A stretch of 55,412 nucleotides of DNA, taken from assembly GCA_001579985.1 (NCBI GenBank), contig LRSR01007533.1:1-55412 (forward strand). Reading direction: 5' to 3'. Below, piece after piece: positions 11,180-23,554 of this stretch. The position numbers were made by a program, and so were the translations under genes. The notes under the pieces were generated by a model. The model searched no databases, was not told the origin of the DNA, and saw only the letters and a list, made by a program, of their open reading frames with translations. This DNA comes from Hypsibius dujardini (taxonomy: Eukaryota > Tardigrada > Eutardigrada > Parachela > Hypsibiidae). How positions within the stretch are numbered: position 1 is the first letter of the stretch; each line of letters starts with the position of its first letter.

Positions 11180-12452
11180 ATGGCAATTGTATTTTCTGTT
11201 TTCGCCCTTTTCGGAAGCCTTTTTCTCAATGTAAATGCCGCTTCGATTTATCAACTTACTGGTAAGTTTTTGCGTTTTCAGGAACTACCATTCGCCTTAA
11301 TTAAATATTAGAGTATACACTTAAAGTGGCTTTTCATTGTTTGACAAAAACGCACGTAATTGTGAATGGGAAATATTTTGCACTAAATAACTGAGTTAAA
11401 AGATGTTAACAATTTTGAAATTTAATATTAAAAACTAAGGACATTTTATTCCTATTTGGTACCATCAATATTGTTATGTCACCTCGACTTCAGTCGTTTT
11501 CTGCAATAAATCGTGCCAACGGCTGGAAATGACAAAACTAAACTACAAGTAAATAAACTTAATATCTATTTTCTTAACTTCAGAGTTTTTAATTGATTAA
11601 TGAAAACTAATCTAAAAGCTCAAGTTACTTAAAACTGAAATGCGTTACCTAATTTCGATTAGACTAATTTAAATTTGTTAATTACTAAAAGTAACTAAAC
11701 TAAAAATCCTTAATAACTAATAATAAATTCTTGATAAATCCTTAGTAACTAATTTTTAGTTGGTTGATAAGCTAATTGGTTGCCTCATTTTAGTTTTTGC
11801 CATTTTCAAATTGGTATGAGTTAAATTTAACATCTCTAGAGCATCTAAATTACTTCAATTGAATGGCCTCTCATATCAATCTATTTCGCTCTTGTCCCCA
11901 ACAGGAACCCTAGAAAGGCATGTCCGTAGCTTCAATCAACCCATGCTCTTCTCACAACCGCAACTGCAAAACAGCCAACAAGAAGGCCAAAACATTCGCG
12001 ACTCGATCAACATTCAAAAACCCGTCGTGAATGTCAACAAAAACATCGGTGCCACCTCGTCTTCCTCCATTTCCAACGCCGCCCTCATCAGCCGGCCCAA
12101 TGCTCAGGGTCAAGGTGCCCCCAACCTCAAACTGGGCCAGGGTCTGGCCGTCGCCATCTCTATTCAAGGTCCCCAGGGCGCTGCGACCAACGACACTTTC
12201 TCCAACACACAGCTATTTAACACCGAGGCTGGCGATTTCGGGCAGTCCTTCGCCAACGCCGGCAACACCGGACCCAACTCGCATTCCGCGCAGACCGGGA
12301 CGAATATTCACCTGCAAGGCAACCGGAACGGCTTCGGAACGGCGACCTCCTTCAACCAGGCTAATGTCAACATGTTCAACGCTGGACGGGGCGGAAATGG
12401 CGGGCGAACCGGCTCGGCTTCCGCCACTGGAGACGTCATGGGAAGACGCTAG
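11180..12452 (+). CDS. small secreted Asn/Gly/Gln/Ser-rich protein, unknown function
   Basis: The exons are 11180-11261 and 11905-12452, joined in phase 1 by a GTAAGT donor and a ccaacag acceptor (630 nt, 209 aa). Exon 1 encodes a clear signal peptide, MAIVFSVFALFGSLFLNVNA, with likely cleavage after the NVNA stretch. The mature part has no cysteine and is rich in N, G, Q, S and A. It contains an SSSSIS block and an amphipathic GLAVAISIQGPQG. Two loosely related segments follow (GDFGQSFANAGNTG and GTATSFNQANVNMFNAG), then a Gly-rich tail GRGGNGG. There are no transmembrane segments after the signal. The composition suggests an extracellular matrix, coat or self-assembling protein, but I recognise no family. 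Exon 2 is distinctly GC-richer than the AT-rich intron, which supports coding. It converges on the orphan transporter exon only 125 bp downstream. Confidence 0.72.
11560..11770. repeat. degenerate ACTAAA-rich tract
   Basis: AT-rich text in which variants of aactaaa and taactaa recur. It lies in the intron of the secreted-protein gene and resembles tracts near 14500, 19100, 20100, 36400, 43100 and 45300. Confidence 0.5.
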
Positions 12453-12577
12453 ATACACCCATTTTCTTACGGCATTTTTATTGCAATTTTGCAGAAAATA
12501 TAATCGAAAAAATGGAGAAAAAGGTTTTTTCTCAGAATTTTTGTGTCAAGATTAAAATGGATTGTTATGTGGCATTC

Positions 12578-12768
12578 TTATGCGTATTGAACCCAATGCT
12601 TTATTGAAAGTCGATTAAGAGCTTCAAGCCTGTCTGCTACAGCAATGGAGAGGCCTTTTTTGTTGTCGTAAAACTGCGAGAGACACTCGGCCGTGAAAGA
12701 CAGTCCCAGAGCAGAGGCGAACAGGTAGAAAACCGGATCGCAGCAACGGTAAACTTCCGCTAGGTATA
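12578..12768 (-). pseudogene. orphan last exon of a third MCT-like transporter (relic, or alternative 3' exon)
   Basis: The 63 codons to the stop at 12578 align without gaps to exon 5 of MCT A and B over their first 48 or so residues. It shares YLAEVYRC, DPVFYL, ALGLS, CLSQ and VAD. The C-terminal tail differs and is three residues longer. An intact acceptor (ctgctgcag) precedes it, in the same phase as in A and B. No exons 1-4 lie between it and MCT A. A block at about 13425-13578 resembles DNA about 0.4-0.55 kb upstream of the MCT A start. This fits a third tandem unit that lost its body. The frame is fully open, so it might instead serve as an alternative terminal exon for gene A, whose exon 4 ends in the right phase. 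The choice between these is inference. Confidence 0.72.
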
Positions 12769-12780
12769 CTGCAGCAGACA

Positions 12781-15156
12781 ACCGTCAAACAGGTTTTTGT
12801 TGGAAAATCACGGACCCAGTTTGGAATAATTAAAAGTGAATTGCTGCTGTTACACTATAATACTGATGATATAACCTGACAGTATATATTTCCGTCTGTT
12901 ATACGATCATTCTGCAGCGTTCTCGTCCATGGGTACTGACCGATTGGGCCATCTGCTGTGCCGAATTCATATTAAAAAAACTAATGAAGAAAATAAAAGG
13001 CACATGAAAGTTTGACGGAAGCGTTACTTATTTGCAGCGAACGATTCGGATGCCTTTATGCCTTCGAATTCTTCCCCTGTGTGGTTAAGCTGTCAAGTTA
13101 CCGATATGCCTTAACCGTGCCAATTTTTTCACCAGACGTTGATATCGGATCACCAAATTTAGGGGCTAGGTCTTTCCCATATACTGGGTTTTCGGTATAG
13201 TACTCGGATGCCGAGCTGTCGAGTAAAACGTTCACCAGTCTTCAATTCTATCTTGTCAATAATCTGTTATGCTCACAACTGCGGGCTCATTTGGAACCAG
13301 GCAATGAAAGGTTCGAAGGTCTTAGAATCGAAGTAAAACGTGACAAATAGTTTTATAAACCGAACATCACGTCCCAACGGCTCAGCCAAGCTCGTGGAGC
13401 GTTGAAGATATGCTATTGTTACTTATCGTCATGGCGCATAAAAAAGCGGAAAAAGAGACCCCTCCCGGCGGCGATGATACGCGGTTTGAAGAGTGGGTAT
13501 TCCACGACTCCAATTGGAAGTTACGCTCAATGGATTTGCCCGCCAGTTTGCGAGTTCAATGGATACGTGGCATGAGTCACATGGTTGGTGGATGATATAT
13601 CGATGACAAAACCAAGCCAACTCAACAATTTAACTAAGCCAACAACACTAAATTCCACACTAAATTGAAACTAAACTGAAGGTTTTAGTACGAGAGTCAA
13701 ACTGAAAGTAATGTCACTTGGTTCATATTCCGGTTCCAATTGAATTTTTTCTAATCTTTTATGATGATCATAAGCATTTATCTTTCCCCAATTGATTCCA
13801 AAAGATTTTATAGCAATCCAATCAAAACGCGAGGAGTGAAATATTTTTTAATAGAGTCATGCTTGCTTTATCTGATCGTAGGAAATCGGAGTCATAACTT
13901 CTTCTATTTAATAAAGAATATCTGTTGATTAAGAAAAACTAACCTAGCACTTATCATTTAGGCATGTAATGACCTGAATGCGGAAATCACAAATTTTTTT
14001 TCACTGAGCAGATGAGAAGAAAAATGCAAATGACCAAACCTGACCGAGAGCATTCTTTACAGCGATAATTGTCTAGCTTGATTGATTGATTCATCTTTGA
14101 TTGATTGATTGAACTCAAAAAGAGTCTGGACGTCAATCCCGAGAATTAAATTCTCTTGCAGGGCTTTTCTTGGATACCATCGATGTCAGTTTATTAGTAG
14201 GACTGAGTACATTTGGCATTTTTTGCCGTCGTAAATTTCCCAAATGTATCTAGTGTTGCACGAAAACTGACAGTCAAATGCAACAAGACCACTTTTGAAA
14301 AGTGTATTTCCGAAAATAATCACTCTTAAAGCGAGATTCATGAAACTTGAAAGGCTAACGTGCAAGTCCCCTTTTTATCCTGGCAAGTCGGAAGAATAAA
14401 AAAAGCCTCGCGCCCAAGAGGAAAACATGAGGGACATTACTTTCAGTTTGCCCCTCGTAGCTCATTTTTACCTCATTTTTTCTCAGAAAATTCACTAAAC
14501 ATTCTGTCACTAGAGAGTTAAGTGAGGAAATCTAGATCTATTTAACAAATTTAGATCAAAAACTAATTTCAAAGCTTGTACCACTAAAGATTTAAGTGAG
14601 AGATTTACGCCTAGTTAATTAATTTTGATTATAGCTAATCTGAAAGTTTTAGCTAGTGAAAATTATTTGAAAAACACTAGCAACTGCTGGTTGAACCATT
14701 TGTCACCACAGATGATTTAATTTTAGTCAAAACTAATTTAAAGAATATTGTCACTTGAAATTTAATTGAGAACAAGAAACCCACTTAATTACCAGTTATT
14801 TTGACTAAAACTAGCCTAAAAGGCTTAGCTAATAAAAACTATTTCAAATACGCTAACAAACTGCGGTTCACTGATTGCTCTAGATTAAAACGCACAATCA
14901 ATCAGGCGGAAGAGCCATGTTTTATGAGTATAGCCGGAGCAACCCTTCCTTGCAAATTGAGAGGAACGCGCAAACCAAAGTGGGGGAGTACAATTTGGAG
15001 TCTTCAGGAGATGTCAATGACTCGTGTTGTAAATGCAATTGCTGTCATTTTCGCTCAATTACATTAATCGAACTGGCAGAAGCAACAAAAACAGTCTTAA
15101 AATGATGAAAGTTTTTGGAGAAAAAAGAGGACCAAGGTTAGCCAGTTTGTTGAGAA
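12781..15156. other. spacer with duplicated MCT upstream module and ACTAAA tract
   Basis: The stretch at about 13425-13578 resembles 18805-18975, upstream of MCT A. Both have an A-rich stretch, a GGCGGCG cluster and, at the end, GCG-G/A-GTTCAATGGAT followed by GCATG. A GATT-repeat cluster lies near 14078-14110. AT-rich ACTAAA/TTAGTT text fills 14500-14850. No further transporter exons or other genes were recognised. Confidence 0.5.
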
Positions 15157-18100
15157 TTAAACTAGCGGCTTTGTGGGAAGAGGATGGAGAGGTCCAAGCC
15201 CGTCTGCTGCTGCAACAGATAGTTGCCTTTTGTCTTCGTAATACTGCGACAGGCATCCGGCCGCACAAGACAATCCCAATGCGACGGCAGACAAGTAGAA
15301 AACCGGATCGTAGCACCGGTACACTTCCGCCAAATATCCTGTAAAAGAAGGCAAACTCCAAAATGGACCACTGTTGAGGGACGTCAAAACAAAACAATCT
15401 GATTTGAAACTAAGCTAAAACTTGAATGATTAATTGTTTTAGCATTTTTAGTTTCCAAACTACAGTTTTATAAGTCTTAAACTGCAAACGTTTCAGTAGA
15501 GAAAAAACAAAAGTCAAATGGATTCCTTTACGACTAATCCTATACCAGAAATTTTATTTACTAAAACCGGCACACTGAAAAATCTGCGTAGTTTTAATAA
15601 CCTGCTTTTACTTGTATAGAAAAACCATTGAAAAATTCCTTGCAGTTTTTCCAATATTTTTCTTACAAAAACCGAGATCAGGCATTTTGGCTTTTACCTG
15701 CCAATGGCGGAATAGCCAAGACTGTCAAGCCGACGACCAAACTAAAGTAACCATATCCGGTCTGAAAGCGCGCCGGCGTGGTAATGTCCATCGTCACATT
15801 CAACATCGTAGCAACCTTCACGCCCTGCATAAATCCCATGACGGCACAGATTCCCGCGACGATGTAAAAATTCCAGAAAATCGGCATCAGTCCACACGCA
15901 ATCCCCGCAAATAAGGAGGATAGATTAAAGAGAATAAAGCGGATGCTTTTCGTCGCCAACCGCGGGACGAAATTGAAGAGTACAAATAGCATTCGACCCA
16001 GCAAACTGCTGATCCCGCAAACGCTGACCAGGATAGCGCCCTCTTGATGAGTGTAACCGCGATGATTGGTCACATGCCGGACGATGAAAATCCAGAAGAG
16101 CGGGATGCCGAACATAAAAAACCCACCTAGAAATTGTTTTACATATATGTACATTTGCTTGAACAATGTTAGGCAAATTATTCAAAAATATTGAAGAGCG
16201 AGCATATTCAGATATTGAACGAGAATTATAAACGCAAAAATTGAAATAGAAGATTAACAAACATTAACGGTATTTTAGACAACATGACTATTTTTCGAAA
16301 CCTTAAGCACAACCTTAATTTTTGCAACAGAGCACAATGTTTCACAGAACTGGAATAGTTCGAAGTAGACGTAAAAGCATCAAATTTTGTCAGGCAAATG
16401 TACTATTAAATTAAGTAAGTGCAAAGTGCAATATTATTCGTTCAGTTAGTAATACGCGATCTATGCAACATTAAATATATTTTGGTTAGCTAGAATTTAA
16501 ACTGTTGCATTTTATGTTATTCATAATGACAATATTTTTATTTGCAATACTAAACGTACTAGTTAGGTGGAGAAGATAAGCGGGACTGGCGAAGAGCCAT
16601 TTATTTTCCGCTCGTCTGTCCGGTGCGGGTCGACCCGGTCCGGTTGGTTTAACGGGAAAAAAGACTGTTCCGCAGAAGAAACAGGCATTCAGGCAGATTG
16701 CGGAGACGACAATGGCAGCTCCTCGCCATGAATAGGCGTCGACGAGGAGTTGGATGAGGGGCGCCATGGCGAAGATTCCCAATGCACCGACCGTCATGCA
16801 GAGGGCGGGGGCGACCTGGCGGTACTTAGTGAACCAGACGGGGAGCCCACCCATGGCGGGCATGAAGGACAGGCACAAACCGAAACCTGTAATTAGTGTG
16901 GTTTGATTATATTTTAAAGATATTTTAAATGGCTCAAGGAGTGGTTTTAGAGTTAAAATAAAATACGTATTTATTTTATTTATTTAAGTTTTATTGTCAC
17001 AAAAACAAGAATCCATATTTAAAAGCATATTTTATTTGACATTATTAAACTAAACTTTCTTTTTAATACAATAAGTTTTGTTTATTTGAATAAACTTTGC
17101 CGATGGATATGTTTATATTAAATATTTCATTTCAGTTCAAACACATTATATTAACAACACTACCTGGAAGTTATATTTACACATGTGGTCGCACTCTTTA
17201 ACGGACTGAGTTTGAGCCACGTTTTTGCTGGGCGCTGTGACTTTAACTCGGTCGGACAATATTGCGGCTACAGGTGTATCGTTGTGTTTGAATAGTCGAG
17301 GGATTATTCGTTTGGAAGTTTTAGGCTCTGTTTATCTTATCTATGTCGGAATAAAAATAATTATTAATCACTGTTGACTGAAACCAACCTGTAATACCGC
17401 CGAAGGTTGCAAGCAAGGCTCCGTACGTGTGAACAAACGCCGAACTGAAGAGGCCTATCGCTGTTAGTATGGCGCCCAAATTAATGGTCCATCTCGTACC
17501 GATTTTCTGCGCTAAAAGAGCTGCTAATGGGCCTGAAACAACACGCAAAACATTAGCCAATATACTGCGTGGAATCCAGATTTAAATTTCACAGTCGCTG
17601 ACACTTGTGCAAAATTTTATTATATTTGGTTGGTTATTATGCAAATGTCATGGCCAGTTTACTTAGCCTAAAAAGGGGTCGAAATTTGTTTTAAATTCAA
17701 ACAATCATGAATTGTTTACAACAAACACAGGGGAAATAGTAAGGGAATTTTAGAAAAATATCCTACTGGCGATAAGTTTTATTTTTTACCCGAATTAAAA
17801 TTTCAAAGGCACAAAAATAAAATCCTATAAAAATTGCCCGTGTAACTTCTAAATTAGTTAAACAGCTATGAGCTAAGCGTTGATTCAGAAATGGGCACTG
17901 ATTATTTACTAATAACTTTTTTTAGGAGGGTAAATTAAGCAGGCCCCAGTAGGGATGCAGCTCTGGAGGTTAAGTATTACATTCCCTGAATTTGAGATTC
18001 TTTCCGGCCGAGGTGAGAGCTTAAGCGACAAGTAATTTTCGATGAAATATTTATCTAAAATCATTTATTTTGGACCACTATGTGGAGAAAACAATTTAGA

Positions 18101-18418
18101 CTTATTTCAATTTGAAATCTGAAATCCATATTGGAGTACTAAACTATCAAATTGCATGGAATTGTATAGGAAAAACTATGACCAAGCGCTAGATGCAACC
18201 AACATGCCCATCTACTGCAAACCTGGAAGCAAAAACATGGCATTCAAAATTGCAACAACGCTAGCCGCTTGCGGTCGGCTGAGGTTCATGCTGTCGATGA
18301 ATTGTGAGTAGAAGATTCCGGAACTGTTTCTTAGGCCGTCCGAGGTGGCGGTCATTAAGCAAGCCGCCAGCAGGACAATCCACGCCCAACCACGGTCCAC
18401 ATCTCTCGGGATTGACAT
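15157..18418 (-). CDS. SLC16/monocarboxylate-transporter-like MFS transporter, copy A
   Basis: This is a plasma-membrane-type major facilitator transporter of the MCT family. Exons in transcript order: 18223-18418, 17389-17532, 16560-16886, 15698-16126, 15157-15338. They total 1278 nt, or 425 aa, all phase-compatible. The start is DVDRGWAWIVLLAACL, matching the MCT N-terminal signature (D-G-GW-W-V before TM1). Later motifs are NLSRPQAASVVAIL, the TM2-TM3 loop AQKIGTRWTINLG, SWRGAA, a basic central loop around RPAPDRRAENKW, and NVTMDITTPARFQTGYGYF in the C-terminal half. About 12 membrane segments are expected. MCTs carry monocarboxylates or related organic anions with protons; the substrate here is unknown. 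Intron 3 has a strong GTACGT donor. It lies in tandem with copy B, to which it is about 85 % identical by eye in exon 4. Confidence 0.93.
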
Positions 18419-19765
18419 TGGAAAGAATAAATGGTTGTTGTTCTTCAGTAAATTAAGCCAAATACACGCAGAGTCCAGAATATAGCTGCGTGCAAGCAGC
18501 TCGAGGAGACGACATTAGCACCTGCAATTTTTATTGTCAGATTTTCAAAGCGACCTTCACGCAAAGAAAATATATCATACAGAAGGAAATCAATTCAAAG
18601 TCACATGCATCTGCTTCAGTTGACAGGAAAAAAGTATATACACAACCACACTAGATGAGCCCGTCGAAGAGAGAAGAAGCAAAACCGGTATTGATATATC
18701 CTTTTCAGAATTCTCTAATTGTGTTTTCGTATGTTTTGGCTGGGTTCATAATGATACTAGCAGGCTCAGCAGCTCGTCAAGCAGTGACGAGAAGTTACTT
18801 ACAGTGTCGTTATTTATCGTTATTAATGGTGCAAAAAAAGAGCGAAAAAATAGCTCCCTGCGGCGGCGGCGCTGAATGGTTTCACGACCGGGACTCACGT
18901 CGGAAGTTACGTGAACCTGCTCGCCATTTCATATTAGCTCGCGGGTTCAATGGATGTGCCGCATGCTCATTGACCATGATAACACGAGCTTACATAATAG
19001 AAACCAAAGTAAAACTTCAGAAAGAATCTTTAGTTTTAGATTTTACAGACTATTCAATAGAATTAAACTAGAAACTTTAGTCGCTGAAGGGTTACGAAGG
19101 GAACCCAGGCAATTTAGATAATTTGGACTAACAGTACCGTAAGACTAAAGGTTAAACTAGCAGCTTCAATTACTAGAACGTTTAGTTTGCTAAAAAGTAA
19201 GACTGTAAGGCTGTAAGACCTAGAAGTTTTAATTACTAAAAAGTTTAGTTTGCTAAAAAATTAAGACTCTAAGGCTCTAAGGCTAAACTAAAAGTTTTAA
19301 TTACTAAGACATTTAGTTTACTAAAGAGTTATTTAGCTCACGAACTTCCGTTTTTGCTATCCCTAGTCTCCAACGAACACACAGTTGGTCAGAAGAAACA
19401 GCTAGCTTTTACAATCAGGTTCGCAGCAATCCTCTTGGAAAATGCGATAGATAAGCTAACAGCGAAAAATAACACATGCGCAGGACATCCTGTTGCCAAC
19501 AAACTGGCAGACAGGAAAAGGCAATCACCCAAAGGGCAACGAAATTCTAATTTGAATCTATTCGTGCACTAAAAATATGATCTGGCGGCCAAAGATGATC
19601 AGCATGACAAGTGCTAAGTCCAATAATTTTCGCTCCAAAATATTATTGATTCTGTTTGCAGTTTACACTTGGAGACTGAATAAATTAAAAAACATTAGAG
19701 AGATGTTGTTAGTTGTTCTGAAATCCTAAGAAAACAGGATGTAATTTAATCTACATTGTTGAGGG
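18419..19765. other. spacer between MCT A start and MCT B stop
   Basis: It carries the MCT A upstream region, including the module at about 18805-18975 that is repeated near 13425-13578. The GGCGGCGGCG cluster is at about 18858-18868. Past 19020 it becomes an ACTAAA/TTAGTTT-rich tract to about 19340. No independent gene was found; the open frames seen are short. Confidence 0.5.
19020..19340. repeat. degenerate ACTAAA-rich tract between MCT copies
   Basis: Repeated short words such as ggctaaact, tttagtttgc and taattactaa, with an approximate period of 60-75 bases (compare 19148-19200, 19215-19262 and 19275-19330). Non-coding. Confidence 0.55.
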
Positions 19766-22700
19766 TTAGATCGGAGGCTTTGTAGGAAAACGATGGAGAG
19801 GTCCAAGCCCGTCTGCTACTGCAACAGATAGTTGCCTTTTGTTTTCGTAATACTGCGACAGGCATCCGGCCACGAAAGACAATCCCAGTGCGGCGGCAGA
19901 CAGGTAGAAAACCGGATCGTAACACCGGTAAACTTCCGCTAAGTAACCTGCAATGGCCAGACCAAGTCAAACAGGGACAGCGTTTCCACCATGTATGTAA
20001 AGGTGGCACAACTAAACTAAACTACAAAACCACCAAATTTAAACAGAAATGCTTTAAAGGTTAGTTAATTAGTTCTTCTTTTACAGCTTCCAAAAAATAA
20101 ACTAAATTTTTTAATTATTAATATAAGGAATCAAATTGGGATTAATAACTAAAAACAAGTGAGCTAGTTTTGTTTAACCAAACTGAATGAAACACTTTGA
20201 AAGATCAATTACGTAGTTCTTAGTTTTAAGTTTCTTAACAAATAAACAAAAACATTTTAGTCATTTGATATATAAGTTGGAATTAAAACTAAAGCAAGTA
20301 AACTAGTTTCGTCTACTTAAACCTAAAGTTTCAGTTACTAAATTAATACACTAAAACTTAATTTTTTTTGGTCAACTAAAGCTACTACAAGTTGATTGCA
20401 TTTTTGTTTTGCCATTTCTATTTGTATTCCCTTTCAGGATAAACTGAAATTAGAACATTTAGTCTTTACCAGCCAGTGGAGGAATAGCCAAGACCGTCAA
20501 ACCGCCAATCAAACTGAAATAGCCGTATCCGGTCTGAAAACGCGCTGGTGTGGTAATGTCCATCGTCACATTCAGGAGCGTAGCAATCTTCACGCCCTGC
20601 ATAAATCCCATGACTGCACAGATTCCCGCCACGGTATAAAAATTCCAGAAAATTGGCACCAGCCCACAAGAAAGCGCCGCAAATAAGGAGGCCAAATTGA
20701 AGAGAAAAAAGCGCATGCTTTTCGTCGCCAACCGAGGGACGAAATTGAAGAGTACAAATAGCATTCGTCCCAGCAAACTGCTGATCCCGCAAATGCTGAC
20801 CAGCATGGCGCCCTCTTGATGGGTGTAACCGCGATGGCTGGTCACATGCCGGACGATGAAAATCAGAAAAAGTGGCATTCCAAACATGAAAAGACCACCT
20901 AGTAATTGTTAAAACATAAAACATAAAAATATCAAAACGAAAAAAAAATTACTTACCGGTGTATATTTGGAGAGAACGATAAAACAATTCCTTCCAATAA
21001 GATTAGTAGTTGTATTAAAGTCTATTATTTTATTTAGATGTTAATTCTAATTTTAAACATTTTTAAAATTTTTAATTACCAGCTTTGCGACATGGAATTA
21101 ATTCAAAGGTAAAAACCTCCGATAGGTATTTCTACAGCATTAAAATTAGCGTTGGTACAAGCGCGATTTACTGTAAAATTTCGAAAGACTCCAAATAAAT
21201 ATGAAAATCATTTTTGTTGAACTCAAAAATTTTATTCTAAAATACACTTTTGCATGGTTGAACTGAGTCGTGCCTGTTAAGTGGAGAAGATAAGCTGGAC
21301 TGGCAAAGAGCCATTTATTTTCCGCTCTCCTGTCCGGTGCGGGCCGGCCTGGTCCGGTTTGTTTGACGGGAAAAAAGACAGTCCCACAGACGAGGCAGGC
21401 GTTGAGGCAAATTGCGGAAAGGACGATGGCAGCACCACGCCATGAGTAGACATCCACGAGAAGCTGGATGAGGGGCGCCATGGTGAAGATGCCCAGTGCA
21501 CCGACCGTCATGCAGACGGCGGGAGCAAGCTGGCGGTACTTGGTGAACCAGACGGGGAGGCCGCCCATGGCTGGGATGAAGACAAGGCATAAACCTAGGC
21601 CTGAAACGAGAGGATATCTAATTAATGAAGAGTCTGTTATTGAGGGATGTTCAGCCTGCCGACACTCGTAGACAATGGGAAAACGTGAAGTCTACTACTG
21701 CCCGTCTACGAACGTAAAAGTTCTACTGTCTGCAAAAAACGTTTCTCAGTTTAACAGTTCAACAGTTTACTTATTATTAGGGCTATTGATTTGAATTAAC
21801 TATTCAGCTTCTCTGATTATGCAGTGCAAGTATACCGTGCAGCGCCGGTCATAGTACGGAAAGGGAAAACTGTCAAGGTCGAACGGATAGTTTTCTACAC
21901 TTCATTCCCACTCTCTACCGGCATAGTCGTAGTGCCTATCGAATTCCAGTCATTGTACCGTATCACAGGATTCTTGGCTTACGGCACGTACGAAGCTGAG
22001 TGGCTCTCACACGTAGCATAATGATGTAATTAACTCAATGTCCATCCCGGCAATACGTGTTAATTTGCAACCAATCAAGCAGCTTCATTCTGTTATGTTT
22101 TATTATTACAGAATTTTAGAATACTTTGCGCCGTTATCCAACGACAGGTATCGTTTTCCTCTGAAACGTAATCCCTTGAGATCAGATCCATCGCATAACT
22201 AGGCATGCACTAATAAGCGATCGTGAGAATAAAAGCAACGGACCTGTGAGTCCACCAAAAGTAACCAGCAGGGCCCAGTAAGTCCGAACAAATGCGGAAC
22301 TGAAGAGTCCCACGCCGGTTAGTACAGCACCGAGATTGATTGTCCATCTAGTGCCGATTTTCTGCGCCAGTAGAGCTGCTATAGGACCTAAGAAAAAAAA
22401 ATTTACATATGCAATATAATTTTGCAGACATCCAATACTACTGTGTACTACGTTCGTTTGTATGTGTTTATATTTTAAATGAGTGGGATCTCAGGACACA
22501 TCCCCTTGCACGAAAAGAAATGTGATTTTTTAATATTTATCTATTATGTATATATCTCACATCAATTTGTTTTATATCGCACGAAAAGAAATGTTTTTTG
22601 AACTTTATCTCGTATGCAGTATTTATTTATTTTATATCAATTGTTTAATTCTTTGTTTTAATTATAATTATTTCTATTTTATAGGGCATTTTTATTTATC

Positions 22701-22961
22701 TACACTTATTTATTCGATATACATATGTTTCGTATGTCATGTTACCAATCGAGTTTGGGCTTCACCTGGCAGCATAAACATGGCGTTTAATATGGCGACA
22801 ACGCTCGCCGCTTGCGGTCGACTGAGATTCATGGTTTCGATGAATTCCGAGTAGAAGATGCCGGAACTGTTTCTTAGGCCGTCCGACGCAGCGGACATGA
22901 AACAGGCCGCCAGCAGGACAATCCATGCCCAACCGCCGTCCATGTCTCTCGAAATTGCCAT
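19766..22961 (-). CDS. SLC16/monocarboxylate-transporter-like MFS transporter, copy B
   Basis: Paralogue of the adjacent copy A. Exons in transcript order: 22766-22961, 22244-22387, 21274-21600, 20470-20898, 19766-19947. Each is exactly as long as its partner in A (196, 144, 327, 429, 182 nt), giving 425 aa. The ATG at 22961 (MAISRDMDGGWAWIVLL) matches the A start; the open frame extends upstream but without an ATG. Signatures are as in A: DGGWAW, NLSRPQAASVVAIL, AQKIGTRWTINLG, a basic loop RPAPDRRAENKW, and DITTPARFQTGYGYF. Intron lengths differ between the copies, so the introns have diverged far more than the exons. At the end of exon 3 the dinucleotide at the position fixed by homology is GC, not GT (21273-21272), so this intron is predicted to be GC-AG. 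Substrate unknown. Confidence 0.93.
20030..20400. repeat. degenerate ACTAAA-rich tract in MCT B intron 4
   Basis: AT-rich words aactaaa, ttagttaatta and actaaagcaagtaaacta recur. It is similar in character to the tract at 19020-19340. It fills most of the intron between exons 4 and 5. Confidence 0.5.
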
Positions 22962-23554
22962 ATCATCCAGATGATTAAATTGGGAATAAAAGAGTGTACT
23001 TCCCAAGAAAATTCAAATAAAAAATTGCAGTCTTCCGTCCGGTGTAAGAGACAGCAGGTGAAGGGACACTATAACAAGGATACTTCCACGCAACAGTACC
23101 TCACGTCATGCCCATTTTTATGGTTATAAATTCATGGCGACTTTCCCGGAAAAAGAAATAATATCTAGAGAGGGAACACTTAATGCCGTGTCTCATCCCC
23201 AGCCCGACTGGCATGCACTGTTCCACTTTGTGAGCATATCCCAAGCACATGAATACTGCACAAGATCGACGATAAGGAAAAAACAACAGAGAAAACAAAT
23301 AATATGGTAATCTCGTTAGAATTCTGGAATCTGATTTCTGACTGCTTGCTCAAATAACAATATTACTAGACTACTCCTGTAGCAAACACAATATTTGGGG
23401 TAGTTCGTCGCAACCAACACGACGGGCATGGTATCTTATCTTTTTAAGTATCACTGAAAGAGCGAGAAAATGGATTAATGACCCCGGTGGCGGCGACGGG
23501 GTGCCTTGCCGGTGTGTGGTGATAATTGTTTCGACTATTGTGGTGCAGGGAGCA

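Noticed and set aside
21824-22021. 65-codon plus-strand open frame in MCT B intron 2
   Set aside because: It lacks a real supporting context: it lies antisense within an intron and has no recognisable domain. It is probably chance.
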